A stretch of DNA of 23,439 nt, taken from assembly GCA_025786725.1 (NCBI GenBank), contig JAHLTZ010000135.1, positions 1 to 23,439 of the forward strand, written 5' to 3'. Under the pieces are notes generated by a model. It did no database searches. It worked only from the letters and a program-made list of their open reading frames with translations, and was not told the DNA's origin. This DNA comes from Syncephalis fuscata. Lineage: Eukaryota > Zoopagomycota > Zoopagomycetes > Zoopagales > Piptocephalidaceae. The first letter of the stretch is position 1; each line of letters starts with the position of its first letter. Of this stretch, positions 1 to 8,919 are shown one piece after another. Made by a program: the position numbers and the translations under genes.

Positions 1-1135
1 ACGAATGATGTAACAATGGTAATAATCCGCATATATGCGATAAAAATAGGCATGTTATCCTGTATTTTTTTGTTACATCGGCTAACTATTTGGTGAAAAC
101 AAAATATTGTTTGGCTTTGTAAAACGATAATGATGTCTTTGCTGCCATTTCTACTGATTTAGTCCTCAATATCTGCATGCATGCAAAATAGCACATAACC
201 TGCCCGGTCTTTACTTCAATCTGTCAGTTATTCGCACGAATGATGTAACAATGGTAATAATCCGCATATATGCGATAAAAATAGGCATGTTATCCTGTAT
301 TTTTTTGTTACATCGGCTAACTATTTGGTGAAAACAAAATATTGTTTGGCTTTGTAAAACGATAATGATGTCTTTACTGTCATTTCTACCAATTAAGTCC
401 TCAATATCCGCATGCATGCAAAATAGCACATAACCTGCCCGGTCTTTACTTCAATCTGTCAGTTATTCGCACGAATGATGTAACAATGGTAATAATCCGC
501 ATATATGCGATAAAAATAGGCATGTTATCCTGTATTTTTTTGTTACATCGGCTAACTATTTGGTAAAAACAAAATATTGTTTGGCTTTGTAAAACGATAA
601 TGATGTCTTTACTGTCATTTCTACCGATTAAGTCCTCAATATCCGCATGCATGCAAAATAGCACATAACCTGCCCGGTCTTTACTTCAATCTGTCAGTTA
701 TTCGCACGAATGATGTAACAATGGTAATAATCCGCATATATGCGATAAAAATAGGCATGTTATCCTGTATTTTTTTGTTACATCGGCTAACTATTTGGTA
801 AAAACAAAATATTGTTTGGCTTTGTAAAACGATAATGATGTCTTTACTGTCATTTCTACCGATTAAGTCCTCAATATCTGCATGCATGCAAAATAGCACA
901 TAACCTGCCCGGTCTTTACTTCAATCTGTCAGTTATTCGCACGAATGATGTAACAATGGTAATAATCCGCATATATGCGATAAAAATAGGCATGTTATCC
1001 TGTATTTTTTTGTTACATCGGCTAACTATTTGGTAAAAACAAAATATTGTTTGGCTTTGTAAAACGATAATGATGTCTTTACTGTCATTTCTACCGATTA
1101 AGTCCTCAATATCCGCATGCATACAGAATAGCACA
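1..1135. repeat. 235-bp tandem repeat array, about 4.8 copies, cut by the left edge
   Basis: Units start at 1, 236, 471, 706 and 941, each opening with acgaatgatgtaac, and are nearly identical. Copy 1 carries a variant (tttgctgcc and ctgatttag) that also marks the left copy at the 7-kb locus. Copies 2-5 carry the variant tttactgtc, which matches the right copy there. The array therefore looks like one A-type unit plus a four-fold expansion of the B-type unit. Each unit holds a 72-77 codon minus-strand open frame, which is probably a by-product of repeat identity. By analogy with 7000-8230 the array lies upstream of a minus-strand gene beyond the left edge. Confidence 0.95.
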
Positions 1136-1905
1136 CAACACTGACGCAAAAAACAAGCTTAATGTATTAAACTGGTATTTTTATATAGATTTTTACTACC
1201 ATACATAGGTCAGCCATAATTTCTTAAATTATAAAATGTGTTGATTGGTACATGTATGCATTCCATTCAACACTATGCCCATTTTTATGGGGCAATCACT
1301 ACTTTGAATTCATAAATACATCACATCCAGGCATATCATGCTACATGTTGTGCAACTGGCATCATTCAAATGGCGGCTAATCTAAATTACTCAAAGTTGA
1401 ATATACGATAAGTACTGTTTGTATCATGATGCATCACAGCGTTTTGAGCAATGGAACATTCCAACAAGTCATTTTCGTCATCAGTTTTCAGCTGTAAACT
1501 AGATTTTATTGGCTAAGCTACACGCAATGCAATATGCAGATACTAGACTAGACACAATAGAAAGTACTAACCAAATACCAGCAGTTTCGAGTGCATAGTG
1601 GTAATAGATTGCATATTAACTAGTAATCGCCTAGAGCTCAGGTACTGTTCAAACTACTAAAAATAATTTTGACAAAAATTCAAAAATTGCACACAGAAAA
1701 GCAAGTCAAAGCAGAAACCAATAGAAAAACAATTGGCAGCTTGAAGGCTTACTGGTTTGGCTTACAGCAAATCATTATTGTCATACCATGTTAGGCTGTG
1801 TTTATCACCGACCTAACTATTAATGATGCAGCTAGAATGATAGCGCTAAACGAAAGTAAAGCATGAAAGCAAAGCATTGTACATAGCATTCAATAAAACT
1901 TCAAA
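1..1905. repeat. Segmental duplication, left copy (pairs with about 7000-8230)
   Basis: From 941 to about 1490 the sequence matches 7269 to about 7818 almost base for base at an offset of 6328. The match continues with growing divergence to about 1905/8230; both copies share, for example, cagcttgaaggcttactggt near 1737 and 8060. The 235-bp array forms the left part of the block. At the 7-kb locus this block lies directly upstream of the micro-exon gene. The simplest reading is a tandem gene duplication in which this copy is the 5' flank of a paralogue to the left. Confidence 0.9.
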
Positions 1906-3212
1906 TACACACATGCTGTTATGCTTTGGATTCTATAAGGGGAATACTTGAGGGAAGGATGAATGAATAAGGGGAAATCAGACAATAGCGGATGATATTG
2001 TCAACAAATGTCTATTCATGAGGGCATTGACCAGTTAAAATAAGGATTGATATAGTTATATATCACAAGCAATGATTTCACGCTGTTTTAAGTTATCAAA
2101 CAGAAGAAAAAAAATCATTTATTAGATCGAAATGCGCGTTCAGAACCATTATTTCATTCATTTGTTACATAAAAGCATGTACAGCTAAAGCAAATAGTAA
2201 AGTAGTATTGAAGCCATTCTCAATTATAAAATATACAATTTATACTATGTGTAAATGCGCAGCAATACAATATCATATATTGTACCAAACAGGTATCAGT
2301 TTTATTGTTATAATGTCGGTCATCTATTTAATTCACTTGACAATAAAAATTACAGGATGTTGTTACGGTACAGAATTACAGTATTATGGTTGCCTAATTA
2401 TCTACCATGCAATTAATTCATGACATCCACCATTTAATCAAATAGCATGCTAACGATAACATGTGAATAGCCACGACAACCATATACTAAATAGTAGTAC
2501 TAACGATTATAAACAAACAGCTACCCAAGGACATAGTTAGTAAATACTTGTTATTCACTGACGTATGAGCAACCATATGGGCAAGACTCAAGTTCCATTA
2601 ACAATAATATTTACTATAAAATGCTAGCTTTATTGGAATTATAATAAATATATGTGTTTGGTCCTATATTCTTTCTCTGCTTTAGTTACAAGTGTTATTT
2701 AGTTATTAAAAGCCTAACTGTGGTAATCGATAGTTAAACAGAAGAATCATTTATTGTTTATGTTATAATGGCATTAAATTTATATTATACTAATGTAAGC
2801 AATTGATTAGTAGCCACTAACGCTTGGGCGATAGAAGTAAGCGTATGCAAGGCGGTAGTCATTAAGTTACTAGTTGCTAAAATTTAGTGCTAGGTTGTTA
2901 ACAATCAACAATTATTCTTATATCAATACCAGTACAATATCATTTCATTATATGATAGTGATAGATTTGTTACTATTCATGGTATAGTTACAAATAAGCG
3001 CAGTCAACTTTATTGCCAATATACATCACCACAATATCCACATTTAACATTGATATATTCATACTGGCTATGATTATAGCTAATACAATATAATTCTACA
3101 TGTCTTTTGTCAATTTAACTATTTGACTAATAATTAATAATCATTGAATGCAAATAGAACATGGTTATAAATATAGTAATTTGATTGTGTATAGTTAAGA
3201 TGGAACCATAGT
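1906..3212. other. AT-rich intergenic region, no gene seen
   Basis: I see no credible coding exon, RNA gene or repeat family member here. The only open frame of note (2208-2423, plus strand) is low-complexity, has no recognisable features and is most likely chance. The right end, 3213-3450, probably belongs to the 3' untranslated region of the micro-exon gene. Confidence 0.6.
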
Positions 3213-3218
3213 TTTATT
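3213..3218 (-). terminator. Candidate polyadenylation signal of the micro-exon gene
   Basis: An AATAAA on the minus strand lies about 235 nt after the predicted stop codon at 3451-3453. In such AT-rich DNA this hexamer is common, so the assignment is weak. Confidence 0.3.
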
Positions 3219-3450
3219 ACTATAAGCTTGCACAGTTGAATAGTAACAACTAAATGCAGTCTTGTTAATAAAAACAATGATTCCATTGATTAAAGACTGG
3301 ATAAACCGGAGCATTGGCCAAAACTTGATATATAAATAGACTGGACGGCGTAGTTGTCAAATGGTCTTGCTTTTTACCGAATATATAGCTAAAGTGTATT
3401 GGAATAGTGGTTTGATTGCACTACCAATGCTGATGTCTTGAAACCATCGA

Positions 3451-6400
3451 TTATGCTGTATTTACAAATAAAGATATTATATGTTATATGGTTAAGGCAT
3501 ATTCAGTTAATATATAATGTTACTTACTGTCTATTAATATTAATATATTGATACCATCAGTAAATAGCATAGTTAATATATAGTCGATTAATATATAATA
3601 TTACTTACCGACTATTAATATTAAACAATTGATACAATCAATGAATAGTATAGTTAATGTATAGTCAGTTAATATATAATGTTACTTACTGACTATTAAT
3701 ATTAAATAATCGGTACAATCAATAAATAACATAATTAGTATATAGTCAATTACTATAAAATACCACTTACGACCTGTTAATATTAAATAATCAGTACAAT
3801 CAGTAAATAGCATGTAATTAGTGAGTAATCAATTAATATAAAACACCACTTACTCTCTATTAATATTAAATAATTGGTACAATCAGTAAATAGCATGTGA
3901 TTAATGTATGTCAGTTGATATATGACGTAACTTACTGCCTATTAATATTAAATTATTGATACACACAATATATGATATGTAATTAGCCGGTAGTCGATTA
4001 ATATACAAGGCTACTTACAAACTATTAATATTAAATAATTAGTACAATAAGTAAATAGCAGTTAATATATAGTCAAGAGATATACAATATAACTTACTAT
4101 CTATTAATATTAAATAATCGGTACAATTAGTAAATAGCAGTTAATATACAATACTACTTACTATCTATTAATATTAAAATGATTGATACAATCAGTAAGT
4201 AGCATAGTTAATGTATAGTCAGTTAATATATAATACTACTTACGACCTATTAATATTAAATTATTGATGCACATAGTAGGTAACATGTGATTAGTACATA
4301 GTCGATTAATATAAAATGCTACTTACATCCTGTTAATAAGGTTGTAGATGCACATAATACATAGTATATAATTAGCCAATGGTTAGATAATATACAATGC
4401 TACTTACTGGCTATTAGTATTAATATATTGGGATCATCAGTAAATTGCGTAGTTAATATATAGTTAGTTAATATACAATATAACTTACTAGCTATTAATA
4501 TTAAGTTATTGATGCACGCAGTAAATAGGATAATTAATGTATATTCAATTAATATACAATATTACTTACTAACTATTATTATTAAATAATTGGTATAATT
4601 AGTAAATAACATAGTTGATATACAATACACTTACACCCTATTAATATTAAACAGTTGGTATCATTAGTAAATAGCAGTTAATATAGAAGCAATCAAATAT
4701 ATACTATCATTTACCCTCTATTAATATTAAATAATTGATACAATCAATAAATAATATAGTTAATGTATAGTCAGTTAATATATAATGTTACTTACCGCCT
4801 ATTAATATTAAATAATTGATATCATCAATAAATATTATAGTTAATATATAGTTAACTAATACACAATATAACTTACTATCTATTATGGTAAATAATTAGT
4901 AAATCAATAAATAGCATAGTTAATGTATAGTCAGTTAATATACGATACAACTTACTATCTATTAATATTAAATAAACGGTACAATCAGTAAATAGCATAG
5001 TTAATGTATAGCCAATTAATATACAATACACTTACACCCTATTAATATTAAAAAATTGGTACAATCAGTAAATAGCATAGTTAATGTATAGCCAATTAAT
5101 ATAAAATACCACTTACAAACTATTAATATTAAATAATTGGTACAATCAATAAATATTATAGTTAATGTATAGTCAGTTAATATACGATACAACTTACCGC
5201 CTATTGATATTAAACAATTGGTACAATCAATTAATAGCATAGTTAATGTATAGTCAGTTAATATATAATACTACTTACGACCTATTAATATTAAGTTATT
5301 GATGCACATAGTAGGTAACATGTGATTAGTACATAGTCGATTAATATAAAATGCTACTTACATCCTGTTAATAAGGTTGTAGATGCACATAATACATAGT
5401 ATATAATTAGCCAATGATTAGATAATATACAATGCTACTTACTATCTATTAATATTAAATAATTGATATCATCAGTAAATTGCATAGTTAATATATAGTT
5501 AGTTAATATACAATATCACGAAGGGGACGTTGCTAGCCCAGTAGGTAAGGCAGCGTTTCCCGAGCTGAAGGCTTTAGGTTCAAACTGAGGTTTGAACCAA
5601 TCCTTAAGTGGAAAATCCCCCCAGTTTTCTCTAGTTAACAAATTGCAAACCAGAACCCAATAAGTAGGTCCGGAAACAAGACCTTGGCCAGAATAGCCGA
5701 GGAAAACAATTGGGACCAACTTCAAGAGAATAGTGCTGTGTAGCGCCATTCAAAAAAAGATGGCCCCGCGTGGAATCTATATGGACCAGATTTGCGCAAA
5801 AACGTGGCAGTCCACCCGTTAAAAGTTTGGAAAAGTCCAAATATAGTGGGAAGCAGCGCAAATTCTTTAATTATGTGCAGCGGGGGCTCACAAGCTTTTC
5901 AAAATAAAATAATATACAGTGCTACTTACTCACTAATATATCAAGTCGTTGACACATAGTATATGACATATAATTAGTCCATAGTCAGTCAATATACAAT
6001 GCCACTTACTGCCTATTAATATTAGGTTGTCGATACACATAGTGCATAATATATAATTAGCTAGTGTTCAATTAATATACAATAACTTACATGCTATCGA
6101 TATTAAGTTATTGATATACATGGTGTATGGTATAAAATTAGCACATAATTAGCTAATACATAATACACCTTACACGCTATGGCATTAAGTTGTTGATACA
6201 TATAATACATAATATAGAGTTAGTTTATAAATTATCAACACGTAATTATAATTACAGTCTATTAATATTAAATTGTTCGTGCGCATGATGCATAACATGT
6301 AATTAGTGAGTAATCAATTAATATAAAATATAACTTACATTGAGCTAATATTAAATTATTAATAAATACAGTACATGGTACATAATTAATGTGTGTTCTA

Positions 6401-6673
6401 TTAATATATAATAGGACTTACCGCCTATTGATATTAAGTTATTGATAAACACAGTACATAGTATATAATCAGTGAGTAGTTATTTAATACGCAATACCAC
6501 TTACCATCTATTATAATTATTGTTTAAAAATACTATTAGTAATTATAATGTTATAGCATATTTATTTATTGCAACATACCACGACGAACTAAAGCTGGTT
6601 TAGCATCCACCATGGTTGTAACGGCCACAAGAGCCACGACAATGATGCAAACGGCGGCAATGGAAAGCTTCAT
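3451..6673 (-). CDS. Secreted Cys-rich peptide gene built from 33 single-codon micro-exons
   Basis: Exon 1 (6673-6580, 94 nt) encodes 31 residues plus one base. Residues 1-24 form a signal peptide (MKLS, hydrophobic core, likely cut after Val-Asp-Ala), and 25-31 are a short propeptide ending in a Kex2-type Arg-Arg. The donor G|GTATGT leaves phase 1. Then come 33 micro-exons between 6507 and 3528, 32 of 3 nt and one of 6 nt, each bounded by AG and GT. The terminal exon starts at 3455 after TTTGTAAATACAG, completes Thr66 and stops (TAA, 3453-3451). Coding length is 201 nt, exactly 67 codons. Only this phase is open: phase 0 meets TGA at micro-exon 8 and phase 2 meets TAG across micro-exons 9-10. 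The mature part, residues 32-66, has C39-x3-C43-x12-C56-x3-C60, the spacing style of alpha-hairpinin-like peptides. I do not recognise the family. Splicing is inferred from sequence alone. The alternative is a non-coding satellite next to an orphan signal-peptide exon. Confidence 0.82.
4244..4488 (-). repeat. Multi-unit block duplication within the array, copy 1
   Basis: This block of about three units is nearly identical to 5279-5515 at an offset of 1035 bp, which equals 13 units. It shares the rare intron variants acceptor CCTTATTAACAG and cacatagtaggtaacatg. Both copies carry GAT then GTC micro-exons, which in phase 1 give an Arg-Cys pair (R55-C56 here). The third triplet differs (CCA here, ATA in the other copy). 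Confidence 0.88.
5279..5515 (-). repeat. Multi-unit block duplication within the array, copy 2
   Basis: This is the partner of 4244-4488. Its GAT and GTC micro-exons (5362-5364, 5279-5281) encode R42-C43. The two Cys thus lie 13 residues apart in the peptide and 13 units apart in the DNA. The block is cut on its right by the SINE insertion. Confidence 0.88.
5534..5545 (+). promoter_or_regulatory. RNA polymerase III A box of the SINE
   Basis: TAGCCCAGTAGG fits the A-box consensus TRGCNNAGYNGG at every position and lies about 17 bp from the start of the element. Confidence 0.7.
5577..5598 (+). promoter_or_regulatory. B box of the SINE, within a 9-bp inverted repeat
   Basis: GGTTCAAACTG (5577-5587) resembles the B-box consensus GGTTCGANNCC and begins 31 bp after the A box. 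GGTTCAAAC (5577-5585) and its exact reverse complement GTTTGAACC (5590-5598) flank a 4-nt loop, so a hairpin may form. Confidence 0.6.
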
Positions 6674-6818
6674 GGTGATATTGATTTGTTGAGACAAACA
6701 AATAAAAGAGATAGTAGAGTGTGGTTGGTATAGAGTGGGGAGTAGTGTGTGTATTGCAGATAGTAGAGTGTGATGATGATATCGCAGTTGGTTGTGTATA
6801 TTTTGTGGGTTATTTATA
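6674..6818 (-). promoter_or_regulatory. TATA box and 5' leader of the micro-exon gene
   Basis: TATAAATA on the minus strand (6811-6818) lies about 140 bp before the ATG. The leader between them is rich in C and A and carries the 15-base motif CACACTCTACTATCT twice (near 6709 and 6761). The bases before the start are AATATCACC. A strong TATA-type promoter fits a highly expressed small secreted peptide, but no transcript evidence is available. Confidence 0.55.
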
Positions 6819-6956
6819 CTTACGGCAATGCTGAGATGCTAGTATACTGTAGTATATGAGGTACACTATTGATGTGTAATATGAACCAATAAAGCAATCC
6901 AAACAACAGTGGTTTGAGGTGCACATGTACTAATAGATTCATGATGTGATAGAATG

Positions 6957-8230
6957 CTTTCCAGCCTTGATTTCAACCTGCTTGATCTTGATTTCAACCC
7001 GCCCGGTCTTAGTTTCTATTTGCTCGGCATTTACACAAATACCGCAGTAATTTCAATGAGCAGTACATATGCGATAAAAATAGGCATGTTATCCTGTATT
7101 TTTTGTTACATTGTCTAACTATTTGGTGAAAACAAGATATTGTTTGGCTTTGTAAAACGATAATGATGTCTTTGCTGCCATTTCTACTGATTTAGTCCTC
7201 AATATCTGCATGCATGCAAAATAGCGCATAACCTGCCCGGTCTTTACTTCAATCTGTCAGTTATTCGCACGAATGATGTAACAATGGTAATAATCCGCAT
7301 ATATGCGATAAAAATAGGCATGTTATCCTGTATTTTTTTGTTACATCGGCTAACTATTTGGTAAAAACAAAATATTGTTTGGCTTTGTAAAACGATAATG
7401 ATGTCTTTACTGTCATTTCTACCGATTAAGTCCTCAATATCCGCATGCATACAGAATAGCACACAACACTGACGCAAAAAACAAGCTTAATGTATTAAAC
7501 TGGTATTTTTATATAGATTTTTACTACCATACATAGGTCAGCCATAATTTCTTAAATTATAAAATGTGTTGATTGGTACATGTATGCATTCCATTCAACA
7601 CTATGCCCATTTTTATGGGGCAATCACTACTTTGAATTCATAAATACATCACATCCAGGCATATCATGCTACATGTTGTGCAACTGGCATCATTCAAATG
7701 GCGGCTAATCTAAATTACTCAAAGTTGAATATACGATAAGTACTGTTTGTATCATGATGCATCACAGCGTTTTGAGCAATGGAACATTCCAACAAGTCAT
7801 TTTCGTCATCAGTCTTCTGCTGTAAACTAGATTGCATCGGCTAAGCTACACGCAATGCAATATGCAGATACTAGACCATACGCAATAGAAAGCACTAATC
7901 AAATACCAGCAGTTTCGAGTGCATAGTGGCAATAGATTGCATACCAATTGGTAATCATCCAAGGCCTAAGTGCTGCTCACATTTCTGAAACCACTTCCGT
8001 CAAGCAAGATGAAATATAGAAGAACAAGCCAAAGCAGAAACCAATAGAAAAACAATCGGCAGCTTGAAGGCTTACTGGTTTGGCTTATAGTAAACTATTA
8101 TCGGCATAGCATGTTAGACTGCGTTTATCAACAATCTAACTATTGATGATGCAACTAGAATATTAACGTTAAACCGAGATAACGCACAGAAAACAGATAG
8201 TTGTATATAGCATTTAATAAAGCTACAGGG
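6957..8230. repeat. Segmental duplication, right copy, upstream of the micro-exon gene
   Basis: The block holds one diverged A-type 235-bp unit (about 7000-7234), most of one B-type unit (7264-7463) and about 760 bp of flank matching 1136-1905. The leftmost 100 bp also contains two short direct repeats of cttgatttcaacc. Its place 5' of exon 1 suggests it carries regulatory sequence, but no known motif was recognised. A 77-codon minus-strand frame (7244-7477) is the same repeat by-product as in the left array. Confidence 0.88.
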
Positions 8231-8919
8231 AATATCTATGTAATAGCGCAGTTATTTGTATAAAATTAAACTGATATTCATTAGCAATTAAATGATACTT
8301 TATTATCGTTATAATTATAATACTAGCTGTTTGTACGGACAAATATTTGCAAACACATTGCAAAATATAAAACATATGCTTGCACAGTCATAAGTCCATT
8401 CAATTATTACAAAGCTTGTCAATTGTTTGTCTAAACAAAATAATAGCATCATAGTACACAACTATTTACTATTAAATTTAGTGGTCATCTTCAAAATCTA
8501 TCTTAAATATTGATTTAAACGAGCAAATTATCAACTTATTTTCCATATTATGTTGACGTTATTTTTTATCTATTATAATAATGGTGTATTATTTTTATTT
8601 ACATTTTGATTATATAGAACGATCCAGTAATTAACTGGCACAGGTTATGATTCCAAATAAAGCTCATTACAATAAAATAAGTACTAATAAAAATGCTATT
8701 TAATGTTTATTATACCAAAAATCATATAGCACTTTTATAATTAAAAACTATAAACAAAATATAGATGCACCACAGTAGGATAGTCGATAATACTGGCCAT
8801 TACACGGTATAATAGTCAGTAGTATATGGCATAGCAGTAACTAACTAACTAACTTCTATGCTCACAATATAATACATTCATAATTCAATAAACAAAGTTT
8901 CTTTTATTCATCATTTTTA
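8231..8919. other. AT-rich intergenic region, no gene seen
   Basis: There is no credible exon on either strand. Several AATAAA-like hexamers near the right end (minus strand) could serve as polyadenylation signals for PEX3. A short run of four actaacta-type repeats lies near 8838-8855. Confidence 0.6.

Larger units (their letters stand above)
5517..5909 (+). mobile_element. tRNA-derived SINE inserted in a micro-exon intron
   Basis: A GC-richer stretch of about 393 bp breaks the AT-rich array. It opens with a tRNA-like head carrying an A box and a B box in the right order and spacing, has an unrelated body with no long coding frame, and ends A-rich (tttcaaaataaaa). The flanks repeat taatataca followed by R and t (5504-5514 and 5910-5920), a likely target-site duplication. 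Removing element plus one flank copy (407 bp) restores a normal 80-bp unit between micro-exons 9 and 8. It is antisense to the gene and lengthens that intron to 484 nt. The parent tRNA was not identified. Confidence 0.75.
3528..6507 (-). repeat. Array of intron/micro-exon units, about 80 bp each
   Basis: Consecutive micro-exons lie 79-83 bp apart, with two short gaps (64-65 bp) and one long gap that holds a SINE. Donors are GTAAGT in 30 of 33 units; the others are GTAATT, GTAAGG and GTAAAT. Acceptors are mostly TTAATATTAATAG. Lowest coordinate and minus-strand exon: 6505 ATG; 6422 GCG; 6339 CTCAAT; 6256 ACT; 6174 CGT; 6091 CAT; 6010 GCA; 5930 TGA; 5443 ATA; 5362 GAT; 5279 GTC; 5198 GCG; 5117 TTT; 5036 GGT; 4956 ATA; 4877 ATA; 4796 GCG; 4715 AGG; 4635 GGT; 4570 TTA; 4489 CTA; 4408 CCA; 4327 GAT; 4244 GTC; 4162 ATA; 4098 ATA; 4019 TTT; 3936 GCA; 3854 AGA; 3771 GTC; 3690 TCA; 3609 TCG; 3528 ACA. 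The triplets vary freely while the bases on both sides stay fixed, which is the pattern expected of exons inside conserved splice sites. Confidence 0.9.

Noticed and set aside
211-1149. Four near-identical minus-strand ORFs of 72-77 codons in the 235-bp repeats, plus one at 7244-7477
   Set aside because: They are identical because the repeat units are identical. There is no signal peptide, splice context or family likeness, and they lie in what is the upstream flank of the micro-exon gene at the 7-kb locus. Coding potential is not excluded but is not supported.
2208-2423. Plus-strand ORF of 71 codons
   Set aside because: It is Ile/Tyr-rich as expected from random AT-rich DNA, with no family features.
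5016-5240. Minus-strand ORF of 74 codons within the array
   Set aside because: It reads straight through three introns of the array and reflects the repeat period only.
3528-5445. Regularly spaced repeats with short variable segments, reminiscent of a CRISPR array
   Set aside because: The variable parts are only 3 nt, the repeats are degenerate and about 80 bp long, the context is eukaryotic, and each variable triplet is framed by splice donor and acceptor consensus on the minus strand.
5521-5598. A functional tRNA gene at the head of the SINE
   Set aside because: A and B boxes are present, but the acceptor stem and a clean anticodon arm cannot be folded and the sequence continues into an unrelated body.
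5516-5861. Two overlapping minus-strand ORFs of 76-77 codons
   Set aside because: They lie antisense to the SINE and overlap each other in different frames. There is no recognisable protein.
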